Shown here: positions 1-8,826 of the stretch, piece by piece
How the letters are laid out: the number at the start of each line of letters is the position of its first letter
Numbering within the stretch: position 1 is the stretch's first letter
Source of the DNA: Bisporella sp. PMI_857
Taxonomy: Eukaryota > Ascomycota > Leotiomycetes > Helotiales > Helotiaceae
Direction: 5' to 3'
Length of the DNA stretch: 40,122 nt
Assembly: GCA_021307315.1 (NCBI GenBank)
Contig: JAJSPD010000163.1
Coordinates: 1-40,122 of the forward strand
Notes under the pieces: generated by a model
Databases searched by the model: none
Seen by the model: only the letters and a program-made list of their open reading frames with translations
What the model was told of the DNA's origin: nothing
Program-made: the position numbers and the translations under genes

Positions 1-1052
1 AGGGCTTGGGAAATGTCTTCACGCATGATATACCTGTGCGCCGAGAATCTTCCTCCACTTCTCCATCGATGCAGGAGGTAAGTGGTAGCATGGGAATGGG
101 AACATAGTCCGGAGAGCTTTTATCGTACACGTCAGCTAGCAAGACGCCACTAATGAAGAGACACCACTCCCATCGAGCCATCCACATGCAGTATACTACC
201 AGTGCAGCCAAAACAGCCAGTCGCAATACAGGCCGTACCAAAGAGGTGCCCGTGACTACGACAAAGATGATCATCGAACCCATATATTCCACCGGCATTG
301 TCCAGAGCGGATAGTTATATCTCGGGAAACTGACTTCGCCGAAGCGGAACGGATTGGTTAAGGAGAGGACGTCGGCGGCCCAGGCGGAGAGCGTCTCATC
401 TTTTGGATCGTATAGTGGTTCGGACACTGGCGCATGGTCCGCGTCCCAGTTGGGAGAGAGCTTAGTGGCCCAGCCGCATTGTACGAAGAGGAAGAAGAGG
501 AATGAGGATGCTAGAGCCGGGAGCATCAAGCGAAACCAGCGGCGAAACACTGACGATGCGAGAGATTTGAGGAGGTCTGAGTACAGTCGTCGTTTCGCAA
601 GGCCTGTTGGACAACGTGATACCGTCAGGCTTGTGCCAGCACTCTGTAATGAGACCATCTGCAGACTTACCTAGCGCTTTCTGGCTGAGAACATGGCCCG
701 AGATGACAAAAAATATGGCGACCATGAATGGGCCGGCGTACATGGCCCGGACGATGGGCAGCTGCAAAAAATTGTTATTGTTATGGTGCTCTACGCCCTC
801 CGCGCCGCCGACACTGGCATCGGCAGCAAAGCCAGCATGCCAGGCCGGATTGAGAGATGGAAAGTATGTCGCTTCATAGTGAGCAAACACGACGAATAGC
901 GCTGCCACACCTCTCAAACCATCAAGATATGAGGTGCGATGTAGTCTTCGTGGCTCTACCGTGTGAGAGGAGCGTCTCAAAAAACTCGGCTTTAGGGTAG
1001 CTAATATGGGCGACAAAATGGCTCGGGCTCTGGTGGGAGCTCCGAATAACAT
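1..1052 (-). CDS. acyltransferase 3 family membrane protein (5' part, runs off left edge)
   Basis: Multi-pass O-acyltransferase of the fungal AT3 family, which moves acyl groups onto sugars, lipids or secondary metabolites at membranes. The substrate is not predictable here. The start at 1052 gives a basic N-terminus, then the family's first-helix signature TSYLDGLRGVAALFVVFAHY near residue 41, and later AIFFVISGHVLS. An intron at 604..670 (minus-strand GTAAGT..CAG, 67 nt, phase 1) joins the frame to a second exon that stays open to the window edge. That exon carries a TM helix (LASSFLFLFVQCGW) and the family block YNYPLWTMPVEYMGS. About 328 residues are visible and the C-terminal half is missing. 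The His in the first helix (FAHY) is the conserved AT3 histidine. A His/Asn-rich loop (HHNNNN) between the first helices is unusual. The family assignment is firm; the splice is inferred from frame continuity and alignment. Confidence 0.85.
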
Positions 1053-1803
1053 GATGCGCGGCCAGGACGACGGCTAGCTTAAGAGAAGAAAGAAAGGAGA
1101 AAGGAAACGCGATAGAGATAGGGGCAGTTACAGCACCAGAGAGAGAATATTATTTTTGTTTCACATGCGCAGCCGCCGTCGCGGTAGATTTACTGTAAAC
1201 GAGCTGAAAGACGCGAGCCGCTGCGATGGTATGGATCCCTCGCGCTAAGACCACGTAGGGTAATAAACCCGCACCAACCAAGGCGGGGAATGTATTATAC
1301 TTTCAGCTTAAGCCCGAGGCTAGTACTGTAGTAGCGGTTAGTCCCGACGTGTTACCAGCACGGTAGGCGTCTCACACCACACAGTACTGTATCGTAGTCC
1401 TTCGTACTCCGTAGAGGGTCTATCTGTTACAGGATGCGCTATTTATTGGTGTTGGTGTTGTTGGTATTGTTGGTGATTGAGTGCGTATTTCCTAGTCACG
1501 CGATCCGGATTACTCTAACTACTGTAGCTCAGGGGGAAAGTAGCTCCTCGCCCGTCACAGTTGGCGCCACAATGGACGTCACCACTTCTCCGAGCGGCTA
1601 TTGTCTCTCCTCTCTGGTTTGATTCAGGGCAAGAGCATACCGCTCGCGCGACTACAGTAGTTGGTTGTGTTGGTGGGTTAAGATGCTAGCGCTGTTGGAA
1701 CTCAGAAATCCGGCGATGAAAACTATTTGCCCTCTCCCCTTCCCTTTTGATCGCCTTTTCACAATCATAAATATTAATCCTCATACAAGTGTTGTGGGGA
1801 GAG
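1053..1803. other. intergenic; possible missed leader exon at 1434
   Basis: No confident gene. An ATG at 1434 opens a 62-codon frame whose first ~23 residues look like an ideal signal peptide (Leu/Val-rich core, then PSHA). The run comes from a low-complexity TTG/GTG repeat, so it may be chance. If real, it could be the first exon of the membrane protein that follows, through a long intron ending at one of the CAG acceptors near 1841 or 1857. Confidence 0.3.
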
Positions 1804-2796
1804 ATGCTCCCTTATCGGTATTATCATTTGCTTCGTCTCCCAGGCTTGCTATTCCAGCGAGCAACTGCGAACCCTATCCAGGCCGGCTGGACCCTCCCGA
1901 ACCCAAACCTCGCGGATTTCAACGACGTCTTTTATGAGGGGAACACACTCCCCATCGCCTGGGAGGGCTGGCCTGCGGGCACGATAGACGCATTCCTTCA
2001 GGGGATCAACTTTGCTGATTTATGGATAACGGCATTTAGCTATGACCAGATCCCGTATACTCAATTGCTCACGAGTAGGTCTTGCTCATGTCCCACGTTA
2101 CTGTGATTGTCTGTCTTTCTTGAACGTTTAACTAACGTGCGATAATCAGGCAATGTCGATGTCTCACAAGCCGGTTCATATAACTGGCTCATCGATACAT
2201 CAACACAAGTGTTAGCCTCAACCCCACGGTTTGTCCTACGATTCATGCCCCCCGGAGACACATACAACTCCAGTTTAAGCAGAGTCCCTCAGCTCTATTC
2301 TACCGGATTTCTCATAGTGTCTGGATCAAGCTCCAGCTCCAAAACTAGCTCTAGCTCTAGCACTAGCTCGTCATCCAGCTCTAGCTCCTCGGCCGCCTCG
2401 GCCTCTTCTACCTCTACTCTCCTCACAACTATTTCAGCTCCCTCCGTAGCTACGTCCACTCGGACAAGTTCTTCATCAAGTTCCGCAGACGGCACAGCGG
2501 ACTCCACCTCGATGGCAACTTCATCGGCGGGTCTCAGCACTGGTGCCAAGATCGGGATTGGGATTGCATGTGGGATTGCGAGTATCGCAGCGCTAGCCTT
2601 GGTATATACCTTTGGTCGATATAGACGAAACATGTCCTCCAGTAGGGCTGCTGTTGCACCATATTCTCATTATCCAGATTTGCAGATGCAGCAGCTCGCA
2701 CCGACATCTCCAAAAGAGCTCCATGCCCAAATGATTGTAGCAGAATTGCTGGACAAGGACCAACGGTCGTACTTGGCTGAACTGCCAAGTAAGTAG
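1804..2796 (+). CDS. Ser-rich single-pass membrane protein, sensor-like, function unknown
   Basis: Probable cell-surface type I membrane protein of a fungal family of unknown function. The model joins 1804..2074 and 2150..2796 through a 75-nt intron (GTAGGT..TCAG, phase 1), giving 305 residues. Order: weakly hydrophobic N-terminus; a globular ectodomain beginning NPIQAGWTLPNPN and ending near FLIVSG; a Ser/Thr-rich stalk of about 75 residues; one TM helix (IGIGIACGIASIAALALVY) followed by basic RYRR; and a ~55-residue cytoplasmic tail. The Ser-rich stalk plus one helix resembles Mid2/Wsc-type wall sensors in architecture only. The start is uncertain, because the N-terminus is a poor signal peptide and an upstream exon (see 1434) could replace it. 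The frame ends inside a perfect GTAAGT donor, and a TTTCTAG acceptor follows at about 2856, so a spliced longer tail is possible. Confidence 0.65.
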
Positions 2797-3868
2797 AGTG
2801 TTAAATGGGTGATGTTAAATGTGGGAGATGCCTTTTGATGCTGCTTAATTTCTAGATTCTAATCATGCGTGGTTATATAGGTTAGGCTACTGGGAGTTGT
2901 ACATACACGAAAGGGCTCTGCAACATAGCGTTTATAGCGTGGCGCCGGTGGTGTTTCAGGATGTTTGTCAATTCAAAAGCCCTGGTGTGTATGTAGCCTA
3001 GAATTTTACATGGTGTGGAAATGCAACATTCTAGTAAACACTCCCAGTGAGCTCCCCCAAGATTTGTTGGTCGACTTTATCGGAGACGGTATTCGCGACC
3101 GTAGCTGTGGGCACTTTCACCTTGGGCACTGTCCGAGTAGGCAGCTCCAGTGCGGCATCCAAAGAGCTAACTTAGGATCCAAGGCAGAACAGATATCCGT
3201 ACGGAGACCAGTATTTGGGTCGAGTTGCGAATATAAGACGCGAGCGTTGGCGGAGTCTGCGCGGCCACAATAAGATCAAAACCCAAGTGTATATCTATTG
3301 TTCTCACAAGCTCCTACGATCCACCTCGAGCAATTTATCCAAACATATATAATGAGTACCACATGCTTGGCGGAAAGAATTCCGGAATCATGAGGATTAA
3401 GTCTCTGTTATTCCAGCCACTCGATATCAAATTCGTGCAAATACAAAAAGTAGAAACACCTCACTTATTTGAGGTTCTCCGTTGTGGATTCCCACTGAGT
3501 CGACATCTGCACCTAACCACCCACTATCCCCACAAATCTAAAATTTTCAATAGAGATTACGAATACACACCACGCGCACTCACTTTTTAAACCCCCCATT
3601 TCACCGGATGCGTTTCAACACTACCTTAAGAATTACGCAAAGTTCTCTCGGAGGCAGGAACTGGCTCAACCTTATCCCTAAGAAACTAGATCGTAGGCCT
3701 GCTAGACGTTCAAAGTAGGGAATGGCAACGGCCTTTTCCCAAAGGAGCTCCCATCCGGCTCTATCAAACTTTAATAGGTCGTTGCCAGCAGAATCCCCTT
3801 TGGAGCTGTGAGTTTGGCAATCTACAGTGGCTATTTCTATGAGATGGTATCCGGATGACCAGCTCAGG
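2797..3868. other. intergenic, no recognisable gene
   Basis: Several frames of 75-105 codons are open, but none resembles a family I know and none has a convincing start or codon pattern. A minus-strand frame at 3601..3915 (104 codons) contains ILVPSL, which is mirrored in a plus-strand frame at 4244..4453. It therefore probably reflects the inverted repeat described next rather than a gene. Confidence 0.4.
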
Positions 3869-4317
3869 GAAGGAACTAGTATGGTGATATTTAGTGATAT
3901 TGAGTCTCGAGTCATATGAGATCGATTTTTTGATACTACGCTAGTATTAGTATGAGATATCTCGTAAAGCGCTAGTATTAGTATGAAAATTTGATCTCAT
4001 ATCATATTGGCAATATACTAAGCATCTTGCCAAGGCTAGTAAGCCAGGTTAAAAAGCCACTGCAAGAGTTAAAAACAAGTGGAAATGAAGATTACTTTTT
4101 TTTTTTTTTTTTAAAAAAAAGGCTATGCCTTTGTCGTATTACTAATTGGGAATAGCTTCATTTAAGGTTAGTATTATAGTATACTATAGTATAGTATGAT
4201 ATAATATAAGATTTGCAAATTTTGCCGTGATACGTATGGCCATTTGAAATCTCATATTGCGTGGGGTATAGTATTCGATTTTAGGGGTCAATATATCGTG
4301 ATAATACTAGTTCCTTC
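3869..4317. repeat. imperfect inverted-repeat pair, possible degenerate MITE
   Basis: The 14-bp sequence GAAGGAACTAGTAT at 3869..3882 recurs as its exact reverse complement at 4304..4317. Outside it the flanks stay alike (CAGG versus CAGT), and inside it only patchy similarity continues (GATATTGA, ATATGAGAT). Between the arms lie a T18/A8 homopolymer block around 4097-4120 and AT-rich sequence with many TATAGTATA motifs. This could be a heavily mutated non-autonomous element or an inverted duplication of a coding fragment, since both sides can encode ILVPSL. No target-site duplication is evident. Confidence 0.4.
3939..3986. repeat. 17-bp direct repeat
   Basis: CGCTAGTATTAGTATGA occurs at 3939..3955 and again at 3970..3986 without mismatch, inside the inverted-repeat unit. 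The copies are 31 bp apart, which could be a subterminal repeat of a transposon. Confidence 0.6.
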
Positions 4318-4696
4318 ACTGGACCAGCTTGCACTACATCATTTTACGGAAAAGCCACCTGCTTCAGCCATTCTTCAAGGCGCCTGTCAATATCTCGAAA
4401 ATAGGAATCTTCATGCAAGGCCAACAGTTCCTCTAATTGCCTCTTATATATAGTCCGTTCTAGCTTCGCAGCTGACTTCATTGATCATGTGACATCAGAC
4501 TACCTTGTATGTTAATCTATCTTCCATTCCCCAAAGAGCTATGTCTCGAATCAGTCGGTAATACCGTCGGACCTAGTTCTGCTATGTGTGCATTCCCCCC
4601 TGTATCGACGACGGTGTTCTCGAAAGAGGTAAGCTCATCAGTAAGCAAAATGAGACAGGCGAGCTCGATTTGATGGAATTCGAATATACATTCGAG
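4318..4696. other. intergenic, no gene seen
   Basis: AT-rich DNA between the inverted repeat and the LINE relic. The only sizeable frame (4244..4453) overlaps the repeat arm and matches no family I recognise. Confidence 0.4.
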
Positions 4697-5044
4697 CTAA
4701 TCCCCCGTCTGATGTATATCCCTCATCGGACTCGCCTGGAGATTGCATGTAATAAAGAGGGCTAGCTGGATACGACTACGCTTTAATAAGTGCAGGTGAT
4801 CAGACAGAGGTTGTACGATAGGGACTAGTACGGGCTTCAACCTAGAGATGCGAGGGCATATTACCCCGTCTGTCTTGCCCGTATCTTCTGTGGAGGTGGT
4901 GGGTGTGCCCATGGCCTCCATCATTTTGGTGCGGATGCCTGTGAGCTTGAAGCCAGGTGCTATTGTGGCAGCGCCGACGGGGCCTTTGATACTTCTTCCA
5001 TCGGTGTAAGTATTTATCATTCCTGGATCTGTAGCATAATTCTG
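4697..5044 (-). pseudogene. LINE (non-LTR retrotransposon) RNase H fragment
   Basis: Reading leftward from 5044, the frame gives DPGMINTYTDGRSIKGPVGA, then AATIAP and GIRTKMMEAMGTPTTST. This matches the start of the RNase H domain at the C-terminus of fungal Tad1-type LINE polymerases, whose pattern is YTDGS-x-I-x-G-x-VGAA-x-VAP, then TK-x(3)-MGT-x-TTST. The first catalytic Asp is present (YTDG). After the Thr-Ser-Thr motif the homology fades in this frame, although it stays open to 4697. No upstream reverse transcriptase or downstream poly-A is visible, so this is an isolated truncated fragment. The assignment comes from the motif order only. Confidence 0.65.
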
Positions 5045-6090
5045 CTGCTGCCTTCACAAATTCAGCAACTCAGGTGAGGGTGAGAACTAGAACCACTAAC
5101 GATTAGTCTCACATCATCATAGTTTGGTATAAAGTCCTCTTATTGGCGCACCAGCCGTAATAAGCACTTTGTGTCCAATTCTGATTTGTGAACTTATATC
5201 AGCTTCATACAGTTTTCGTGATCTATAAGAAAGAACCCCACTTTCACTTCCTAACTCATAATGATACTACAGACCCAGAGTCAGAATGTTTATTTCGGAG
5301 CTAATCGACTCTATCAATGCCACTATCACCAGCTTTAGCTTTACTAGGTATATCTTTAGCGTAGGCCATCAGCAGCTTTTGCCTGTGCCGAAAAAAACTG
5401 CAAGCGGCTTTTGAGTCGCTTTTTGATACCGTTTTTACGATTGTTCTTGGCGTAAGTTGCGATTTTTTTGGGTATATTAAAATAACCTGCACTTAGTAGC
5501 AAATAAAAATGTTATAAATCCGTTGTAAGTCTGCAATTCGCAGACAGTTGATGTAAGACTTTTTTATACAGTTACCACTGTTTTGAAAAAAAGACATCAC
5601 AGCTCAGGAGCTTGCGCAAAAGACAAGCCCCGACAAGATCTCCACGAGTAAAAACAAGCGTGGAAATACCGGTACAGTTTTAACTGATTATAATTAGCTC
5701 GTCTTATAAGATTCCTTATAGCAACAGACTTCTCTAAAAGCTTGGTGTTTGCCATGTGAAACATTCAAACTGCGGTATTGTATGAATAAAGACACACCTC
5801 GGCCTATTATTATCCTTCTTTGATTGATTTTAAAGGTTCGTCTGAGTTTAAGGATATTATGAGTAAGTGCCGCTCAGTGAAGATGACGTCTGCACAAGAA
5901 AGCAGTCTAATCAACTATGGCATATCTCAGGGTCTTAACAATAAGTAAAACAATATAGCAACCAACCCGGGCACCATGTAAACGTAGTTCGCCCAGGCAG
6001 TAGTACCTTTCTGTAGGACAATAAAAAAAATGTGTGTCTCTTGACTCCAGATTCCGAGTCTTGCAATCCTTGCAAAGTCCCAAGGTTGTA
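5045..6090. other. AT-rich intergenic DNA, no gene seen
   Basis: Only short frames, none recognisable. Many TA-rich stretches and homopolymers suggest old, RIP-altered repeat sequence, but no element could be named. Confidence 0.4.
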
Positions 6091-6512
6091 ACGTACCCCA
6101 TTGCTAAGCTGGCCATATCACTACCCTGGCCACCCAAAACACACCAAAAATCACGATATTGGTATTTTTATATTTCAACTATTATTTATTTAAACGAATC
6201 AAAACATAAAATGTAGTTTTCTGAGTATTTAAATAAGCAGTATCTTAATTTTCGAAATGCTTAGTATTATAAGGATTTACATATAGCATTTCACGCTAAA
6301 ATAACATTAGTAATATCAGTTTCTGAATAACTATTAATTGCATTAGTTTCAAACTTCACCTATATATAAAGATTACAGTTAAGTCGTTATATATAAAGTT
6401 TTGTAAAGTTAGGTAATATAGTAGTTGAGATATAAAAATGCCAAAATCGTGATTTTTAGTGTGTTTTGGGGTGGCCAGGCTAGTGTTAGGCCAGCTTAGC
6501 GATGGGGTATGT
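6091..6512. mobile_element. MITE, ~422 bp with ~89-bp terminal inverted repeats, TA target
   Basis: The left end 6091..6179 and right end 6424..6512 are reverse complements over about 89 bp with a handful of mismatches, mostly transitions, and a 1-bp gap. The outer tips read ACGTACCCCATTGCTAAGCT on the left and ACATACCCCATCGCTAAGCT on the inverted right. Each tip is bordered by TA (6089..6090 and 6513..6514), the duplication made by Tc1/mariner/pogo-type transposases. The 244-bp core is AT-rich and codes for nothing, so the element is non-autonomous and would have moved with a transposase from elsewhere. The small frames overlapping the left arm are by-products of the repeat. Confidence 0.85.
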
Positions 6513-7801
6513 TAAGCAAAGAAAACACTACTGTACCTACCAATATTGACTACGCCTGAGGCTGACCCCTACAATTAGTAAACTTGGTGCAACCGTAATC
6601 ATTCTCTAATAGTCTCCATAGTACAAATGACGAGTATAAAATTTATTCGCATTCTCGATTTAATTTACCAATAGGAATCGACGCTTCTTGCTCATATACA
6701 TGTATCGTCCATGTTATAAGAACATGATTGCTTGTCTAGCCAAAAGGTTGGTAAGATAAGGCATGGTATAACGTCGGAGAACTCTATATATGACAATTCC
6801 TATGGGTCATATCTGAAAGCCATTTTGGCCGCTATCACCATCTCCTAGCAGCGGAGTTATGGGCAACTTTCTCTTCGAATAACATTCCTTATTGTGATTA
6901 TATTTGCCTTGTAAGAGCTTTCGTCACCATTGCCATATGGCAAGCTGAATAATTACTTCAACAAGTCTCAAAACAGCCATCTGCATACTATGCCTCCAGT
7001 CCATCGATTTCTTGAGCTGATTCAGGTGCCGGTTGTCTTATATGATACCTGGGTCTCTAGCAAGGGCCACATACTCCTTAGAGATTCCAGTACCAGCCTA
7101 TCATGTATCTGCGTGGATAATTTCGCAAAAACTGAGCTGCAGTTAATAGATCTAGGCTTCTTGACGGCTATTCATGGTGAAATTACACTTTGGCTTACTC
7201 GTTATCAGTTCAATCCCGTTTCGACTTTGCCAACAAGCCCTGAGAGCTTTCTGAAAATGACGAAGTATTCCCGCAGGCTTATTTCGTTGGGCTTAGGCAG
7301 CATTGTTGTTGCAGCTACTCTCAATCAGAACTTCTGCGGCAACAGGGGCACGATTAAATAATATAACCTTTTTTTGACCTTATTCATGCGAAACATTGCT
7401 TTCGATAACGTTATTCGGGATATGACCCCATCTGTACGTATGACCGTAGTTGGGTCAGAAAAACAATCACCCGGCTTCTGCGTGCCATGTCCTTGCTCTC
7501 GCTCGTTTGTATGGTTGCGAAAGATCCTTCTTCCGTGCTTCAAAGAGACCACGTACTTCCTGTACAGTAGGGGACTGAAATTTGATTAACGCCTTCGTGA
7601 CCCCAGGCTGATTTTTTGTCTCTATTGCCAAACCGGAGCGGCGCTCAGACTCATATATTGGAAGGTGTTGGGAGGTGGGAGCAGATTCTTGCAGAAATCC
7701 TTGTTCAAAATCCATGATGCGTTTCATGTCAGATTTTTCATCGACCGTGCTAACTGCCCAAGGGTCCGAGTGAATAGTCTATCACGATCTGTTAGATACC
7801 T
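6513..7801. other. intergenic; two unassigned frames
   Basis: A 143-codon frame at 6930..7361 (+) has a plausible ATG but no recognisable domain. Its AT-rich codons and isolation argue against a gene. On the minus strand 7467..7727 is open for 86 codons, rich in Arg/Lys/Gln, just downstream of the next membrane-protein gene. It could be read only through an unusual splice, so it is more likely 3' UTR. Confidence 0.35.
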
Positions 7802-8203
7802 TTAATTCTTGTATACAGAAGTGCTTACTTCATTGTCAGACAATGCTGACGCGTAACCACATATCGCTAAGCCATAATATAAGATTGAATTGTGTGACTG
7901 GTACAGCGAGATTGAAATGGAGGCGCAAATGCTGTACATTATAAGTCTAGCATGAATACTCCGATGCATCATGCTTCCAGCAATAAAAGGAAGCGGCCAT
8001 TCCCAAGCGAGGACAAGAATTCCCAAAACCAAATTCACAATTTGCAGCACCGGAACAGGCTTCACGAGGCAGGTAAGCGAATTTGTGAAAAAGTCCCAGG
8101 TGACCTTGGGCCAGAAAATACCTTCAATGGAACCACCCACCTGAACCGCTGCCGCAAAGAGAACCACAAGGCGAGCCCAGTGGTTCTTTACTAGTTGTCC
8201 CAT
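7802..8203 (-). CDS. small four-helix fungal membrane protein, function unknown
   Basis: 133 residues with about four hydrophobic helices. The opening MGQLVKNHWARLVVLFAAAV and the blocks IEGIFWPKVTWDF, PVPVLQIVNLVLG, LAWEWPLPFIAGS and HRSIHARL are typical of a widespread ascomycete membrane family with no known role (I associate it with DUF7727). The start is well supported by the conserved MG-LxKNHWARL opening. The end is ambiguous. The unspliced frame finishes ...DNEVSTSVYKN. A GTAAGC donor lies exactly after GAA at 7829, and splicing to a GGGCAG acceptor at 7754 would give a similarly short tail ending near 7724. It is divergent from the Nox gene, with 623 bp between their starts. Confidence 0.75.
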   Translation of the reverse strand: MGQLVKNHWARLVVLFAAAVQVGGSIEGIFWPKVTWDFFTNSLTCLVKPVPVLQIVNLVLGILVLAWEWPLPFIAGSMMHRSIHARLIMYSICASISISLYQSHNSILYYGLAICGYASALSDNEVSTSVYKN

Positions 8204-8826
8204 TCGAATTGTGAAAAAAAAAAGGCGGGGTTGAGAGACCAGCGAGGCTAATCGTATTCATGTAAGTAGCCAACAACTTGGATAATGTTTCAACATTTCG
8301 GAAAGATTCAAGCTTAATAATCAAAAGTACATAAGATATAAGTATTGAAAAGCTTTGTGTTTCTACCATACAAGTTTAATATATTACACTGTTTCGACAG
8401 TAACCAACTCAACGGGGCTGTACATAGGTGCTGGAGGACGCGGCACAAGTTGCAACGACCCCCGCGCCACAACAGGGCAATCCCAAAATCTTAGAATCCC
8501 AACACAGCCCAATCCTTTGCGCGACTATTCCAGGCTCGCAAATAAATTAATTCAGCAGCGAATTGCAGAGAATGTTCGATTGCAAAATTATTGATACTTA
8601 GCTACATCGCTGCAAGATATTGGCTTTGATATATTTTCATGCTTGTGTTACCTCTAACCTACAACTACAAACTTCCTGGTGGCAACTTTATATATATATA
8701 TATATATATATATTTGTCCTTCTGGCCCCGCTCCATCTCTTTCTCGCTCATCGGGCCTTCTATGACAAATAGAATATCTATATTGTCTAAACATATTAAT
8801 TCCTTCTGAGCCATCCACAAAACACA
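8204..8826. promoter_or_regulatory. divergent intergenic region between membrane protein and Nox
   Basis: 623 bp separating two start codons that point away from each other, so it should hold both promoters. It includes a (TA)n tract close to the Nox start. The 79-codon frame inside (8355..8594) looks spurious. No specific factor site could be named. Confidence 0.4.
8689..8713. repeat. (TA)n microsatellite
   Basis: An uninterrupted TA run of about 25 bp, 114 bp upstream of the Nox start codon. It could act as an extended TATA-like region or simply be a simple repeat. Confidence 0.8.

Noticed and set aside
354..674. Plus-strand frames over the acyltransferase gene (354..674, 607..879, 693..899)
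   Set aside because: They are shadows of the minus-strand AT3 coding exons, which carry clear family motifs.
5907..6216. Frames on both strands around the left MITE arm
   Set aside because: Their sequence is the terminal inverted repeat itself (LAMGYVT-type translations), so they are not genes.
6930..7361. 143-codon plus-strand frame
   Set aside because: No domain, no neighbours, AT-rich codons and no family resemblance; kept only as a note.
7467..7727. 86-codon minus-strand frame as a second exon of the small membrane protein
   Set aside because: The only good donor (7828) and acceptor (7754) join in a different phase and hit a stop after ten codons, so this frame is not reached.
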